A stretch of DNA of 64,000 nucleotides from the NCBI RefSeq assembly GCF_036588685.1, contig NC_086379.1:77779727-77843726 (forward strand), given 5' to 3'. The DNA is from Mytilus trossulus. Taxonomy: Eukaryota > Mollusca > Bivalvia > Mytilida > Mytilidae. This document shows, in pieces, positions 23,501-34,293 of the stretch (the stretch's first letter is position 1; each line of letters begins with the position of its first letter). The notes beneath the pieces are model-generated. The model ran no database searches, was not told the DNA's origin, and was given only the letters and a program-made list of their open reading frames with translations. The position numbers were made by a program, and so were the translations under genes.

Positions 23501-26500
23501 CGTTTCTCGTTTTTTATATAGATTAGACCGTTTATTTTCCTGTTTGAATTGTTCTACACTATAGTCCTCTTGGTTTGGAGACCTTTATAGCTTGCTATTT
23601 ATTGTGAGCAAAGGCTCTGCGTGAAGGACGTACGTTGACCTATAGCTATTAGCTTTTTTAACAATGTGACTTGGATGGATAGTTGTCTCATTGGCACTCA
23701 TACCACATCTTCTGAATAAGGAGTTGATTGGCAAAATCAATAAAAATATTACCATTTTGTGTTGAATTGAGTTTAATAGGCTTGCAAATAGTGAACATGA
23801 TATTAAGAACAAAGTTAACAACATCATAATACTCAATTATTACATTTTCATGCTTAAAACGCCATGTCCAACCTTCCATTTGTGTGCATAAGATTTCAAT
23901 AAGCTGTGTCTAAATATTTGATGAGACTGTCATGAAATTGAGAGGGTTAGCGCATAAAACCAGGCTTAATCCACCATTTTCTACATTTGAAAATGCCTGT
24001 ACCAATTCAGGAATATGACAGTTTTTGATGTGTTTTGTTATTTGATTTTGCCATGTGATTATGGACTTTCCGAATTGATTTTCCTCTACTGAGTTCGGTT
24101 TTTTTTTGTGATTTTGCCTTTTTTCATATTTTTTCCTCAAAACGTCCCAAAAATATCATTTGCGCTAATATTACAGGTAAACAGTATAAAAAAAATATAA
24201 TTTTTCAATATAGACAGTTTTAATCAGTAATTAGTCGACATATTAAAATCATACAAGTATTAAATGTTAATACCTTGAATAAACGATACTAGTTCATGTA
24301 ATGTTTGAATGAATCTTTATTGCACAAGCATAAACATGCTATGGCAAAATTAACAACATATATTACATAATATAAAACATGAATAGACACCAGAGAACAA
24401 TAGTATAATACAATGACATACAAATGAAGTTATGAGACTATATTAGATCGAATATTCTATGCAGCTTTTACATAATTCAATGTTTTATTAAAGTCTCATC
24501 TCTCAACAAGTACAATCAATACATAATTTGATCGTAGGGGACTAACTAGAAGCTTGTAGTAAATTTAATAGTTTTATAGTATTAGTATAATGACAATAGT
24601 ACTTTGGTAAACATTGTGAACGTACAGATCTATAAGCTGGACAAACAAGAACAAAATGGTATTCATCTTCAATAACACACACTTTACTGGGATTCATGGG
24701 AATTTGATTATAAACGACCATTTCAATCGACAATCGGTTCTTAATGAACACGCTGCTTTACAACATTCACATAAACGATTTTCTCTAAGAATATTATTAT
24801 AACGGTCAACTTCAATTTTAACTTTAATGTTCCACTCCGTAACTTTGTTAACAGACTAACATTATTGCTATAAGACAGATATTTTCAATATATGAAAGTT
24901 AATTTCAATCTATCTAAAAATAAATACAGTTTACTACATTCCTGAATAGTTGCTGACCAATTCTACAAGTATTGTTCTTAAAACGAGTTTTAATGTTATT
25001 TATACAAATTGTGCTACATGTAGTATCTTGGGTTAGCCATAAATCATTTGAATCAAGATCATATAATATATCACGAATATTTGAGGCCCAGTTTACATAA
25101 CCATTGATAGCATCGTCATACAAGAGTTTATACATATTGTATACAACTTTCGGTTTATTTGTAATAATATGTAACCAATATTTCAATATTTTTTTTTGTA
25201 AGTTCGCCATATAAAAATATGTTGGTACATTTCGACCCAATTTTAACACAAATTTACAAACGATTATGGATGAGTTCGATATCTTTAGCACGTTGGAAAC
25301 CCCATATTTCTGATGCATAGCCTAAAATGGACCGACATACTGTCTAAAAGAAACATCTGTTCTTCTGGAGTGATAACGAATTGTTTGAGAGAGTTCATTA
25401 AAGATGACATGGCTCTAGATCCTTGTTGTGCTTAAACGTTTTAGAGTATGTAAAAACTTTCCGTTGTAATGTAATAATACAAAGATAGTAATAAAAGAGG
25501 ATTTTACAAAGAATCAAATTAAAGAATGGAGTGTCTACTGGTCAATCCATTTCTAAATACCAATACTTTGGTTGTATCAGCGTTTACTACGATATTCCAT
25601 TTATTGCAGTAAAGTAAAATATCAAGTAGGTGTTACAGAACAGTTGGTGTTTCTCCAAATAAAGCGGTGTCGTCAGCAAATAGTATTACATATATAAGGA
25701 TTACATTCAAAGATATGACATATTCGTTTACACCAGTGGAAATATCTTGAATAATGTCATTTATAAAAAAAATTAAGAAAAGTAAGGGAGACAAGGGCTC
25801 GCCTTGTTTTACACCAATATGGTTGTCAAGAGCCTCTGATAGAACTCCACGTTAATGCACAGATGAATAAATAGAATTCACCATTGATACGAAATTACTG
25901 CTAACTCCAGGTTTGAGAAGATTGTATAAAAAAATTCTCCTGCCCACCTTATCAACACGCCCTTCGAAAGTCTACGAAACCACAATATAACTTTAATTTA
26001 TGTTGAAGAGTATGTGAAATAATTCCATGCAGAGTAAATATAGCGTCAACAGTTGCTGCAATCCAAATTTGTTGCCTATTAAATAGTTTTCGTCCTGAGA
26101 CCACGATAACAAACGGTCAGTTACAATACTAATGAACAACTTCGAAAGGATGCTTACTAATATTGTAGGTCTATGATAAATCGGATTCGTAAGATCACCA
26201 CTTTTAGGCACAGTTATAATTAAGCATTCAGTCCAATTTTCTGGATATATTCCGATAGCAAAGATCGAGTTGAACAAAGTTTTTAAAATAGGTGCATGTA
26301 ATGTTTAAAAGACTTTGATAAAACACAGTTCTGCTATAAATCAACGTTAAAAAATTGGCACAAATGCAATGCGCCCCATATCTATGCTTTGTGGCAATTT
26401 GCATCTCATTTGCGACAAAGAATTATTTCAATGCGTCAATGAGAAAGCAAATTCTATGTTCCCGAAAACAGAATTGTTAAGAGTCAGCCTATATAAAAAC

Positions 26501-28419
26501 GGGCTGAAAAATACCCAAGAAAATTCATCAAGTAAGTGTATCTGTATCGTGGAGTAGAGAAAATTGTATAAAAAGTACATTTTATGAATTTCAGGTTCAG
26601 ACGTTTTTCTTGCACGAAACATTGATTTCTTAAAGGTATAGCTATATCTATTTTGTCACAGAGAAAAAAACAGTTTTCGACCGAATGTATTTCAAACTGT
26701 AAACATGCATGGTTAGATAATATAAAATAAAAATGGTGGTAAATGTACCATTTTTTTTTTAAATTCAGACTAATTATAACTGTTTTATGATGAAGTAGGT
26801 TTTTCATACCATGCAATGGAAAACGATATCACAACGTCCTTAAAACCTACTTGTATCATGCTGGTGTTCTTAAATATAGTTTTGGGATTATTTGTTATAC
26901 TTTAAATTCAATAAAACAAACTATGAAATGAGTTATTGTATAAGGCACGCATATTTCAACAAACGAGTGCAAATGTTCTTTTGCAAGGTAAAGGTTGGTC
27001 AGATCAGATTTAAAAATATCACTCAACCAATCAATCGTTTTCTATAACAGTTTCATTTAATAAAAACGTCGTATTTCAAATTATCAAAAGGAAAAATTTA
27101 AATTTAAAAAACATCGTAAAATTAAAAAAGTACCAACCTTTAATACGTTTTAACAAACATAAAGATATGCTTAATGTTGTGAAAAGACAAAAATGCGAAA
27201 AAATAACAAATTATAACTTCATATATTGTATGTGCCGAGATATCTGACGACAAAGCATCGCGAAATGAATCAAGTAGAACAAATCGAGAGACTGTAAATA
27301 AAAGACCTCAAAAGAATTCCGGGAAGAAAAGAGGGGAATACAAAAAGTGTTTATATGAATAGTTAATTCAAAATTTGATTTATATTGCAGGAAAACGTGC
27401 TGTATAAATTTGTGAATTGATGTATGTATTCGATAATGCGAACCAATGGCCAAAGGGAACAACTTGTACTTAAATAATTATGCAACTGGAAAACTGAAAA
27501 TTTCTTAAAATGACTAATTATCAAAAGAAAAGTTAATTAATGTCTACTAAGACTATACCGATCACTTATAGTGTATTAGAAAATCCTTTCATTCCCCCTA
27601 CCCCCTCCAACAAAATCAGAAAAATCACAAAGTTACATGTATATTAACTTATAAGAATATATTAAAACTTCTAATCTACGATGTTGCCTATATTTTCTAA
27701 AGACTTTCGATTATTTTCAGCGAATTAATTTTACTTTCATGTCTGTATCATTTGCAAACCATTTCCTAATATATGTTCAAAAATAATTTTATGAAATTTG
27801 CCCATGTTTTAAGGTAAAGAAGAAGGATGACAAGTGAATCGTTGAGCACAACTAAGATAATAAGCCTCCCTTGTCATCATGTTTTCTTTTCATTTTAGGT
27901 ACAATGTCTAGACTTACGGCGAATGAACATATTTATAACGTTAAAACACAAAAACTAAGGAAAGAAGTGTATGTAAATCTGGGACCGTGTCATCGAAAGT
28001 GTTCGAAGATTTATCTTAAGATATATCTCAGTAAAAACATATAGATGTCTTATGATCTGTCTCAGACTGTACATCGAAGGTATCCTAGGATAATCTTAAC
28101 AAAGATGTCCTATCGTAGTCCTAAGTGATATTTTCTCGTTGCCGTATAACGATACAATTATTTTAACAAGAATATACCAAAATAGTAGGAATTCTATATG
28201 TTATATTGGAAATCTTACTTACCATTTGGATTCTTGAGACTCTTTTTTTACTATTCTAAATATTCCTTCGGCCACCATAAACACATTGGTCAAGGCCATA
28301 AGCCAGTATAAATCATTATTTTTCACATCAGCAGCTCTCCATACTGCTAAAAAGCAATGGACCATTAAAATCACACGAACAGCTACAGCTGATATAATAT
28401 TCCAAGTTTTTTTTAACAT
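10842..28419 (-). CDS. TMEM26: Transmembrane protein 26 (TMEM26) family, three coding exons, 357 aa predicted
   Basis: This is a multi-pass membrane protein of the TMEM26 family, whose molecular function is poorly known. Exons are 28419-28223, 12669-12522 and 11570-10842. Both junctions keep frame and use GT-AG sites: AAATG|GTAAGT to TTTTAG|GTTTAG, giving KW-FSP, and GGA|GTAAGT to AACAG|GTAACA. Family signatures seen are 'LAVWRAADV', 'YWLMALTNV', 'KWFSP', 'AIWILEI', 'RITRDQLSQLL', 'QDGPFLVVRL' and 'FFTAKNVLVLFLQFYR'. Several hydrophobic segments alternate with short loops, and the C-terminal tail is polar and charged. The 357-aa length is close to the vertebrate protein (about 368 aa). I chose the ATG at 28419 because the protein then begins at the usual family N-terminus; an in-frame ATG at 28482 would add 21 residues. 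No functional link to RBBP6 upstream is apparent. Confidence 0.93.
11571..12203. other. TMEM26 intron 2, remainder
   Basis: AT-rich intron between exon 3 and the inverted-repeat element. No gene is seen. Near 11905-12180 a fragment resembles mussel repeat text also present near 23930-24090 ('aatccaccatttt...accaaattatcaat'). Confidence 0.6.
12204..12471. mobile_element. Short inverted-repeat element (MITE-like) rich in TTCGAAT palindromes
   Basis: The left end reads 'atgcctcggtcacacgtaca' and the right end, inverted, reads 'atgctgagttcacacgtaat'. Both run into 'aattcgaatt' subterminal words, and the interior is dense in aattcgaat and its variants. It lies just upstream (in transcription terms) of the TMEM26 exon 3 acceptor, inside intron 2. 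A 75-codon open frame across it is a shadow. A larger element at 20932 has the same 'tcacac' end style. Confidence 0.75.
12522..12669 (-). CDS. TMEM26: TMEM26 exon 2
   Basis: It begins with G, completing the Trp codon, then FSPCILFYVAGTVPAIWILEI. It ends at GGA before donor GTAAGT in phase 0. The 3' splice site is preceded by a strong pyrimidine tract (tcttttttcttcttctttta). Confidence 0.92.
13160..13510 (-). repeat. Abundant mussel interspersed repeat ('family A'), inverted copy
   Basis: Words such as 'caacaaacggcaaccactga', 'acaggctcctgact', 'gttaaacatgttagcggga', 'acagtggtgtaacag' and 'taactcatcagatgga' occur in order. This is the reverse orientation of the repeat at 20650-20931 and 23457-23720. 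It is recognised from memory as very abundant in Mytilus. Confidence 0.65.
14330..14690 (-). repeat. Further segment of the mussel 'family A' repeat
   Basis: It resumes at 'ggccgggtatttgtacatcc' and continues through 'ctgagagtacttgcagtt', 'catccaattgatttagcgta' and 'gcatgaccttgtgcaatgcc'. Either it is a second copy or the copy at 13160 was split by about 800 bp of unrelated DNA. Confidence 0.6.
16236..16310 (+). repeat. Mussel interspersed repeat head fragment
   Basis: It contains 'ataaaattgagaattaaaat', 'gtgtcaaagagacaacaacc' and 'cgaccaaagag'. This is the same repeat start as at 7262 and 62975. Confidence 0.6.
17731..17868 (+). repeat. Short tandem array, about five units of 'aaaaatcatttaaattagat'
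   Basis: Units of about 27-29 bp repeat with small variations (caattaaa, attggat, tttgaat). The array is almost pure A/T and non-coding. Confidence 0.9.
18060..18245. mobile_element. Degenerate 'ggatcc' inverted-repeat element
   Basis: The words 'ttggaaccccctttttt', 'gacccctttatcc' and 'aaaatgactggatccgaccc' resemble the better-preserved element at 37893-38021. The ends are diverged and no target duplication was found. Confidence 0.4.
20650..20931 (+). repeat. Mussel 'family A' repeat, left part, split by the element at 20932
   Basis: The sequence runs through 'gatcgagttgaaccatttca', 'gttgtaatgtaacattactg', 'tctcagactaaggtgaaggt' and 'catgtttatgcatctc'. It stops at the inverted-repeat element and resumes beyond it at 23457, so the element was inserted into this repeat. 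Confidence 0.6.
20932..23456. mobile_element. 2.5-kb element with terminal inverted repeats TCACACTGTCCCGATTTTTA
   Basis: The 20-base word TCACACTGTCCCGATTTTTA at 20941-20960 is perfectly inverted at 23434-23453. The subterminal regions on both sides are built of degenerate 'catcgt', 'ttcgta' and 'ccatcg' words (20961-21420 and 23090-23430). No transposase gene is visible, so it looks non-autonomous. It contains another element at 22346-23094. Class is not assigned. Confidence 0.85.
22346..23094. mobile_element. 749-bp nested element with 8-bp target duplication GGGTGATA
   Basis: GGGTGATA stands on both sides (22338-22345 and 23095-23102). The ends start CGGCGTTTTGCATTTGCGCC and, inverted, GGGCGTATGACATTTGCGCC; 20 of 24 terminal positions match. 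An 8-bp duplication is typical of hAT-type elements, but the ends are not diagnostic. No coding region is recognised inside, so it is probably non-autonomous. Confidence 0.85.
23457..23720 (+). repeat. Mussel 'family A' repeat, right part
   Basis: It continues the repeat interrupted at 20932: 'gttcagtggttttcatttgt', 'atagattagaccgttt', 'ctttatagcttgct' and 'tctcattggcactcatacca'. It ends near 'catcttctg'. Confidence 0.7.
24147..26380. mobile_element. Possible second 'catttgcgc' element carrying LINE sequence
   Basis: The left side has 'atcatttgcgctaatattac' followed by 'aggtaaacag'. The right side has 'ggcacaaatgcaatgcgccc', the inverse of a CATTTG(C/T)GCC end. These resemble the ends of the element at 22346. 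The LINE remnant lies between them. Ends are diverged and no target duplication was found, so the boundaries are tentative. Confidence 0.35.
24480..26290 (-). pseudogene. Non-LTR retrotransposon (LINE) reverse transcriptase remnant
   Basis: Decayed RT fragments lie on the - strand. 'GIYPENWTECLIITVPKSGD', 'SILSKLFISIVTDRLLSW' and 'GNKFG' (26277-25993) match the RT palm region. 'GVKQGEPLSPLLF' follows at about 25810, and the catalytic box appears as FADD at 25680-25669. C-terminal blocks 'YFYMANLQKKILKYWLHI' (25318-24914) and 'DEYHFVLVCPAYRSVR' (24751-24542) are of the kind found after RT in mollusc LINEs. Frameshifts and stops separate the pieces, and no endonuclease domain is seen, so this is a 5'-truncated, dead copy. 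The LINE clade is not assigned. Confidence 0.85.
28223..28419 (-). CDS. TMEM26: TMEM26 exon 1
   Basis: It encodes the N-terminal membrane segments (MLKKTW..., VHCFLAVWRAADV, YWLMALTNVFMVAEG). It ends with TG of a split Trp codon before the donor GTAAGT at 28222. The start ATG at 28419-28417 has A at -3. Confidence 0.9.
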
Positions 28420-30805
28420 TGTTTTCTTGTTAAATTCTATCCATTTATAAATCCGAATACATAAATTATTGGGTTTTAACACAAAGTTAACACTAGGTTG
28501 GTTATAAACAGGATATATTTATATATACAGGTGGATGTTGTTATTTATAAGGTATTTAAATAGGGTCTATTGGACCGTGCGAAATTTCGTAAAATCGACA
28601 TTTTTTATATTAAATTAATTATTTTGCCCTTTTAAATCAAATATTTATTGTCATGTATTTTGTTATAAACATGTTAAATGACATTCATATTAATATTAAT
28701 GGTACATTCCAATTACTGCCATTTCTATAAATTTTTACCATTTTCTGGACAAGATGCAATCAAAAAATATTTCACTTAAACATAGTTATAAAGGTTATTA
28801 AGATATTTACTAGTAATTAGAAATTGAAGGGGAAAAATACCAACATTAATGTTTGTGTCATTTTTGTCTTTTTGTGGATAGTTGTCTCATTGACAATCAT
28901 ACCACATCTTCTTTTTTATATTAACACCTGACTTTCTCAAGCATTTAGTAACTTGAACCTTTTTATTCGACCTGAAATTTGTATATTTTTTTCGGTGATA
29001 AGTAATTTGGTTTATTCTGTGAGGATATTTACATAAATTTCTATGTGCATGCTGATCGTCTTGTTACATGTGTTTATAGTTTTGATTTGGTTTATTGTTG
29101 ATCTGAAGTTTACTGTCATTTGTGTGAAAGTCCTTGGGTTTACCGTAGGTGAATTTGTTGCATTTTTGCATTCAGGCCAATATCAGTGCTTCGGTTTCAG
29201 TTGGTTTAAAAAGAAAACTAACGACTAAGATTTATCGTACGTCAAAAACAATTCTGACAGAATACTTACTATCAATTTTAGTCGTATCTTTTTTGTGAAA
29301 CCGACTACTGAATTGTTTATTGTTTGGTTTAAAAATTGGTTTCAGTTTAACAGTGCTATGAAATTCTGATTGCTAACAATGTTTAAACCAAGCGAGGACT
29401 CGGTTAGAAAAGTTTAGGTAACTAATCCAATAATGGATTTATATCTACATGACACAGACAAGTCCTAAAAGATTTATATTAACAATGAACATTAATTATA
29501 TTATCTAAAGTTACATATATGTATTTAATATTACGCATTAACAATAAACGAATGAATTAATTCTTTATTAAATCAGTAGTTATATTATATTGCAATACAA
29601 ACATATTTACACTGTGACACATAATAAACAGCAGAGAACAATATTCTGAGATGGTACACAAGACAAACAATCAGCTTATGTCTTAGAGAAGACGTTAGCC
29701 GTAAGCATCGAACTCAATATTTCAATTTAACTTCTCCTATATTTTTGTATGGTCGTTTATTCAATTATTTTCTGTTTACCGCTTTTAACCAAGCAACTCT
29801 AATCAAAATGTTTGGTGTTTACGGCTAATGTCTTTTAACAAAATTTAATTTTGGATTTAGCAATTAATGTTCATTCCCAAAACAAATCTGTTGACTGTTG
29901 ACTCTATGACACATAATAGACAATACTTTGTCGTTTCAATGAAAATAGACCCCATGCATGGTGACCGGGCGAAAAACGTTTCAATTAGTTTAACTTTTAT
30001 CTTTCGGATTTTATTATTACACCTTTTAATTGTCATCTATAAGTGAAATTTTCCCAATCTGTATACTATATCTTTTGGTTAAAATGAAAATGATTCCACT
30101 AATCCGACAATGGACTGCATGACAACGAATTTTAACTTGTGTAAAGAATATCAAGTTATTCTTGACGTTAACCATCTTAAATGAATATTTAACAACACTT
30201 ATGCGGTAGTTTCGTATATTGAAATAACATTACTATACAATTTCTGGTATTATATGGTCTTCAATGTTCATTTAAATCAAATCGTGGCGAAATAATTCCG
30301 TCAATACCTAAAAATTATGTAAAATGCCTCAACTCGACACATTTCTCATTGTTGTGATATAGGATAAGGCGTGTATACCGTCGCAATTTGGGATCATCAA
30401 TTTCGTTTTTTCAAATGGTTTCAGTACATTAAATAATACGAAATGGAAGACTGCAATTGTCAAATAGCTATTTAACATAATTGACTTATACTGACAAAAG
30501 GATATATTTACCGCATTTGAAAACTAAGGCATTAACTGATAATAGTTATACTTGTAAATATTTCTTTGTGACGCATTCTATTTCCTTCATTTTATATAAC
30601 CCTTGAAATCTAACCGTCACACTTTTTCTCATAAAATATTGTCTTAAAGTTAAATTTAATTTCCTCTTTTTGATAGGAAAATTAAGAAATGGACAGATAC
30701 TTGTACATAAAACAACATCACAAAAATATGAAGGAAAATCAAACAAAATAACTGAATATCGCAAACAATAAACGAAATGGGAAGACATGGTAGAAAAGAT
30801 GAACG
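28420..30805. other. Region upstream of TMEM26 exon 1, no gene seen
   Basis: AT-rich sequence that should contain the TMEM26 5' UTR and promoter, though no clear promoter motif stands out. A 3' fragment of the mussel repeat (ttgtctcattgacaatcata) lies at 28865-28925. The segment 29540-29650 shares words with the LINE 3' flank near 24310-24400. Confidence 0.55.
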
Positions 30806-31365
30806 TAATCCGTCACACTCCCGACCTGGTACAGACATCAATGATACCATTGATATAATCCGTCACACTCCTGATCCGACACAGACATCAATGATACCAT
30901 TGATATAATCCGTCACACTCCTGACCTGGTACAGACATCAATGATACCATTGATATAATCCGTCACACTCCTGACCTGGTACAGACATCGATGATACCAT
31001 TGCTATAATCCGTCACACTCCTGACCTGGTACAGACATCAATGATACCATTGATATAATCCGTCACACTCCTGACCTGGTACAGACATCGATGATACCAT
31101 TGCTATAATCCGTCACACTCCTGACCTGGTACAGACATCAATGATACCATTGCTATAATCCGTCACACTCCCGACCTGGTACAGACATCAATGATCCCAT
31201 TGATATAATCTGTCACACTCCTGATCTGGTACAGACATCAATGATACCATTGATATAATCCGTCACACTCCTGACCTGGTACAGAAATCATTGATACCAT
31301 TGATATAATCCGTCACACTCCCGACCTGGTACAGAAATCTTTGATACCATTGATACAAATGATGC
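30806..31365. repeat. Minisatellite, 50-bp unit, 11 well-preserved copies
   Basis: The word (c/t)gtcacactc recurs exactly every 50 bases at 30811, 30861, 30911, 30961, 31011, 31061, 31111, 31161, 31211, 31261 and 31311. Each unit continues into '(c/t)tgacctggtacagacatc', 'aatgataccattgatataat' or close variants. Units at 30961 and 31061 share two variants (catcgatg, attgctat), suggesting a 100-bp duplication step. No spacers of differing sequence are present, so it is not a CRISPR array. Confidence 0.96.
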
Positions 31366-31500
31366 AATCGCAACAATCTGTCAAACTCCCGAACTGATAG
31401 GGACACCAATGACACATTGAAACAATACGTGGCCCACTTCTGATCTAGAAAAGAAACCAATGATACCACAGAAATAGACAGTCACACTCCAGATATTACA
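31366..31500. repeat. Degenerate edge of the 50-bp minisatellite
   Basis: About three worn copies continue the array ('tgtcaaactcccgaactgat', 'cgtggcccacttctgatcta', 'cagtcacactccagatatt'). Mutation load rises sharply at this edge, as expected for an array that expands from the other side. Confidence 0.8.
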
Positions 31501-32339
31501 AGTTGTCTTCAAGTTTCGCTGATTTAGAAGTCGTTGAATATACAAAGGTTAAGAAGTCCACTGGTCTAGCGATTACTATGTTTACTATCCACCAACAATC
31601 ACTAACTGTATAACATAAATACATGTAGTAATGCATAATCACATTCAGTCTTATTTGCATTTAGTTGGTAGATATAATAAGAGACTTTCAATAATTGGGA
31701 AAGCATACACAACAGACACAACACCAAAAGGGGAGTTATGATAATCAATACAATTCGTTATTCGTTAAGCCAATGCGGTATTTGCAGTCTTACTCTGAGC
31801 ATTGCACAACATACTACACCTTCAAGGACAAACTTAGAATCCTGGCCTTATGAATCAGTGTTTATTTTCTCTTTATTGTAACTGTAACTTAAGTCGGATG
31901 CAATTGAGTGTATCTGAAGTTCATAAGTTCATCTCATATATTACACCTGTTTCAATATTTTAATATCTCAATAAAAATGAAATAGAAGTTATTACAATCA
32001 ACATATTTGTTTTGAAGGCAATTTTATCATCAAATCCACCTAAGGACCTCACGATACGTACATAAATAAAAGTTACACTTAACCAATTCGTGACTTTAAA
32101 GGCTAATTGCTAATATATGATACACCATTTACAGCTTCTATGTTATCGTTACTGGGAAAACAATAATTTAAAACCCAAATCTTACATTTGACAGACGGAA
32201 ACTTATGAACAAATGGATGCTAAATGTGAGATATAGCCCCACGGGTTGTTTCATTTGAGCTTTGCAAGTAAAACGTGGACCATAATGCTAAATGTCAAAA
32301 TTCACATAGCAGGATATAACAAATATTAACAAAAAATAA
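31501..32339. other. Intergenic interval, no gene seen
   Basis: AT-rich DNA between the minisatellite and the likely 3' end of RBBP6. No recognisable coding or RNA gene. Confidence 0.5.
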
Positions 32340-34293
32340 ATTTTCTTTTTCATTTTTATTGACAGTTCACCACTGCATTTAATATGAACACAATCAATGA
32401 CAAAGGTATAACCTGTATCAAGTTATTGCAACAATTTACTCATAAACATTCTCTTTCATATCAATTATACATTTATAAAATGGAGAAAATATTTCAATTC
32501 TGAATAAACAATAATTTTTACACACATTTTTACTGCAATTATAAAAAGTTGAATGATTTAAAAAAACAGGATTCTGAAGAGAATAATTATTATAAAAAAC
32601 TCTTCTTCAAAGAGAATTTGAGGTTCTGCAAAAAATCAAAACAGTTGGGTTCATATTTGCAACATGTCATTAAAATTAATGGCTTAACAAAAAAAAACAT
32701 AAGTCTTAATGCCCCTTAAGAAACCCTTGCTAATCTATGATTTTGTAATACCATGATTTTTAATTTGAAGTTTAACAATTAGATATCTTTGCAATGAGTA
32801 TTTACAGCTTTGAAAAACATGATAAAAGAGGTCCTGAATGATTACTTACTATAGCTTATATGTGCACTTGACATGTAACTCATGATTAAATAGATTTACC
32901 AAATTTACACCAAAACATATGTACTTGTAAATGTACATTTAACAAACTTCATCATATGAAGTTTTAATTATTTATTCTGTACAAGTTCATTAGTATTTAC
33001 AAATATATATACAAAATTTCTATCAAAAAAGGTTTATCATACAAATTACATGAATGTATACTGTCCACCTTGGGTTATCAATGTTAAAAATTATATTCAT
33101 ATTCTACATTCATACCTCCAAACATATGTTCTCAAATAGTATATAAAACAATAACTGTTACAAAGCTTACTTTTAGAAGAACAAGTTATTTAGCATTTTC
33201 CTTTTCACAGATTGTTTATAAAACCAAATGTTTCCTAAGGCTAAAACAACACATTGATAATAAAAGGTTGACCTCTTCATCTTTTTCCCACTTTAAATAA
33301 TTCAGATTAAATAAATCACTTTACCTACAATATACTTACGATACATACAAATGTTTTTATTTATAGGAATGAATGATTTGTTTTTTTCTATAAATAACTC
33401 AGAACAATATTTACATCTATCCCACTACTATACATGGCAAAAGCATTCACTCCCATAATGCACCACAAAATAGAAAATGTACCATAAAATAGGAATCCAT
33501 GCTATAAGATTAGCTGACAAGCACATGGTTTTTTTTAAGAATAAATATTGAAATGAAACATAAAAATGGCCAACTGTTTTGCTGGGGAATAAAATCAATA
33601 CTTTAGTTAACAAAACAAATTCACTTTTAATCACAAGTGACCAATACTGACCATAACAAAACAACCAGATCCTATATAAAATACCTAGCTAATCTGATCA
33701 GAAGAACTTTATACACACATCCTTATTAGAATAATAAGCCAATTCAAAGACAGTATGTACAGACTATTTCTCTAATATAACCAGAAATATCAAATAAACA
33801 AACCAAAAGCAAGATCAATAGAAAGATAAGAACTTATCATTAAAATCACTCTTATTCTGCAACTGCAAACCTGTTAAAATACAATCTTAGGGGAATACAA
33901 AACTTGGATATATTCAGGTAAATGAACAGTCAAACTTTCTCGTTTTAGAAACAGATTTTAAACAACATCCATCATTTTACTGATTAACAATTATACAGTC
34001 CACACAAATCTTTTTTGACTCTCTCCAAAATCAAACATACCATACTCAATCATATCCCACAAGAGAGGGTTTCCACCAAAAGAGACTACTATGGACCTAA
34101 AGAGCTCCTGTAAGTACTCTCTTCTAATTTATGTACCCAAATCCTTTGTTGAAGAACCTTATAAACTGCAAATGAATTTCGTAGGCATCAGATTAAAAAA
34201 CTTAAAAAAAATAAAAAATACCCAATTTAGCACTAAAAGTATGTTAGCTATCACATTCTCCTAAATAATAGCACCAATGATGAGAATGAACTT
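32340..34293 (-). other. RBBP6: Probable 3' UTR of RBBP6
   Basis: This stretch follows the RBBP6 stop codon, is AT-rich and has no coding potential. An AATAAA on the - strand at 32360-32355 could be the distal poly-A signal, but other AATAAA words occur within the stretch, so the end point is a guess. Confidence 0.35.

Larger units (their letters stand above)
12670..28222. other. TMEM26 intron 1 (15.5 kb), repeat-rich, no further exon seen
   Basis: This long intron contains the repeats, mobile elements and LINE remnant listed separately between 13160 and 26380. Outside those I see only AT-rich unique-looking DNA, with a TG tract at 15663-15680. Short open frames on both strands lack domains or splice context. 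Confidence 0.65.

Noticed and set aside
30806..31365. Regularly spaced repeats resembling a CRISPR array
   Set aside because: The units are contiguous 50-bp tandem repeats without unique spacers, in a eukaryotic genome.
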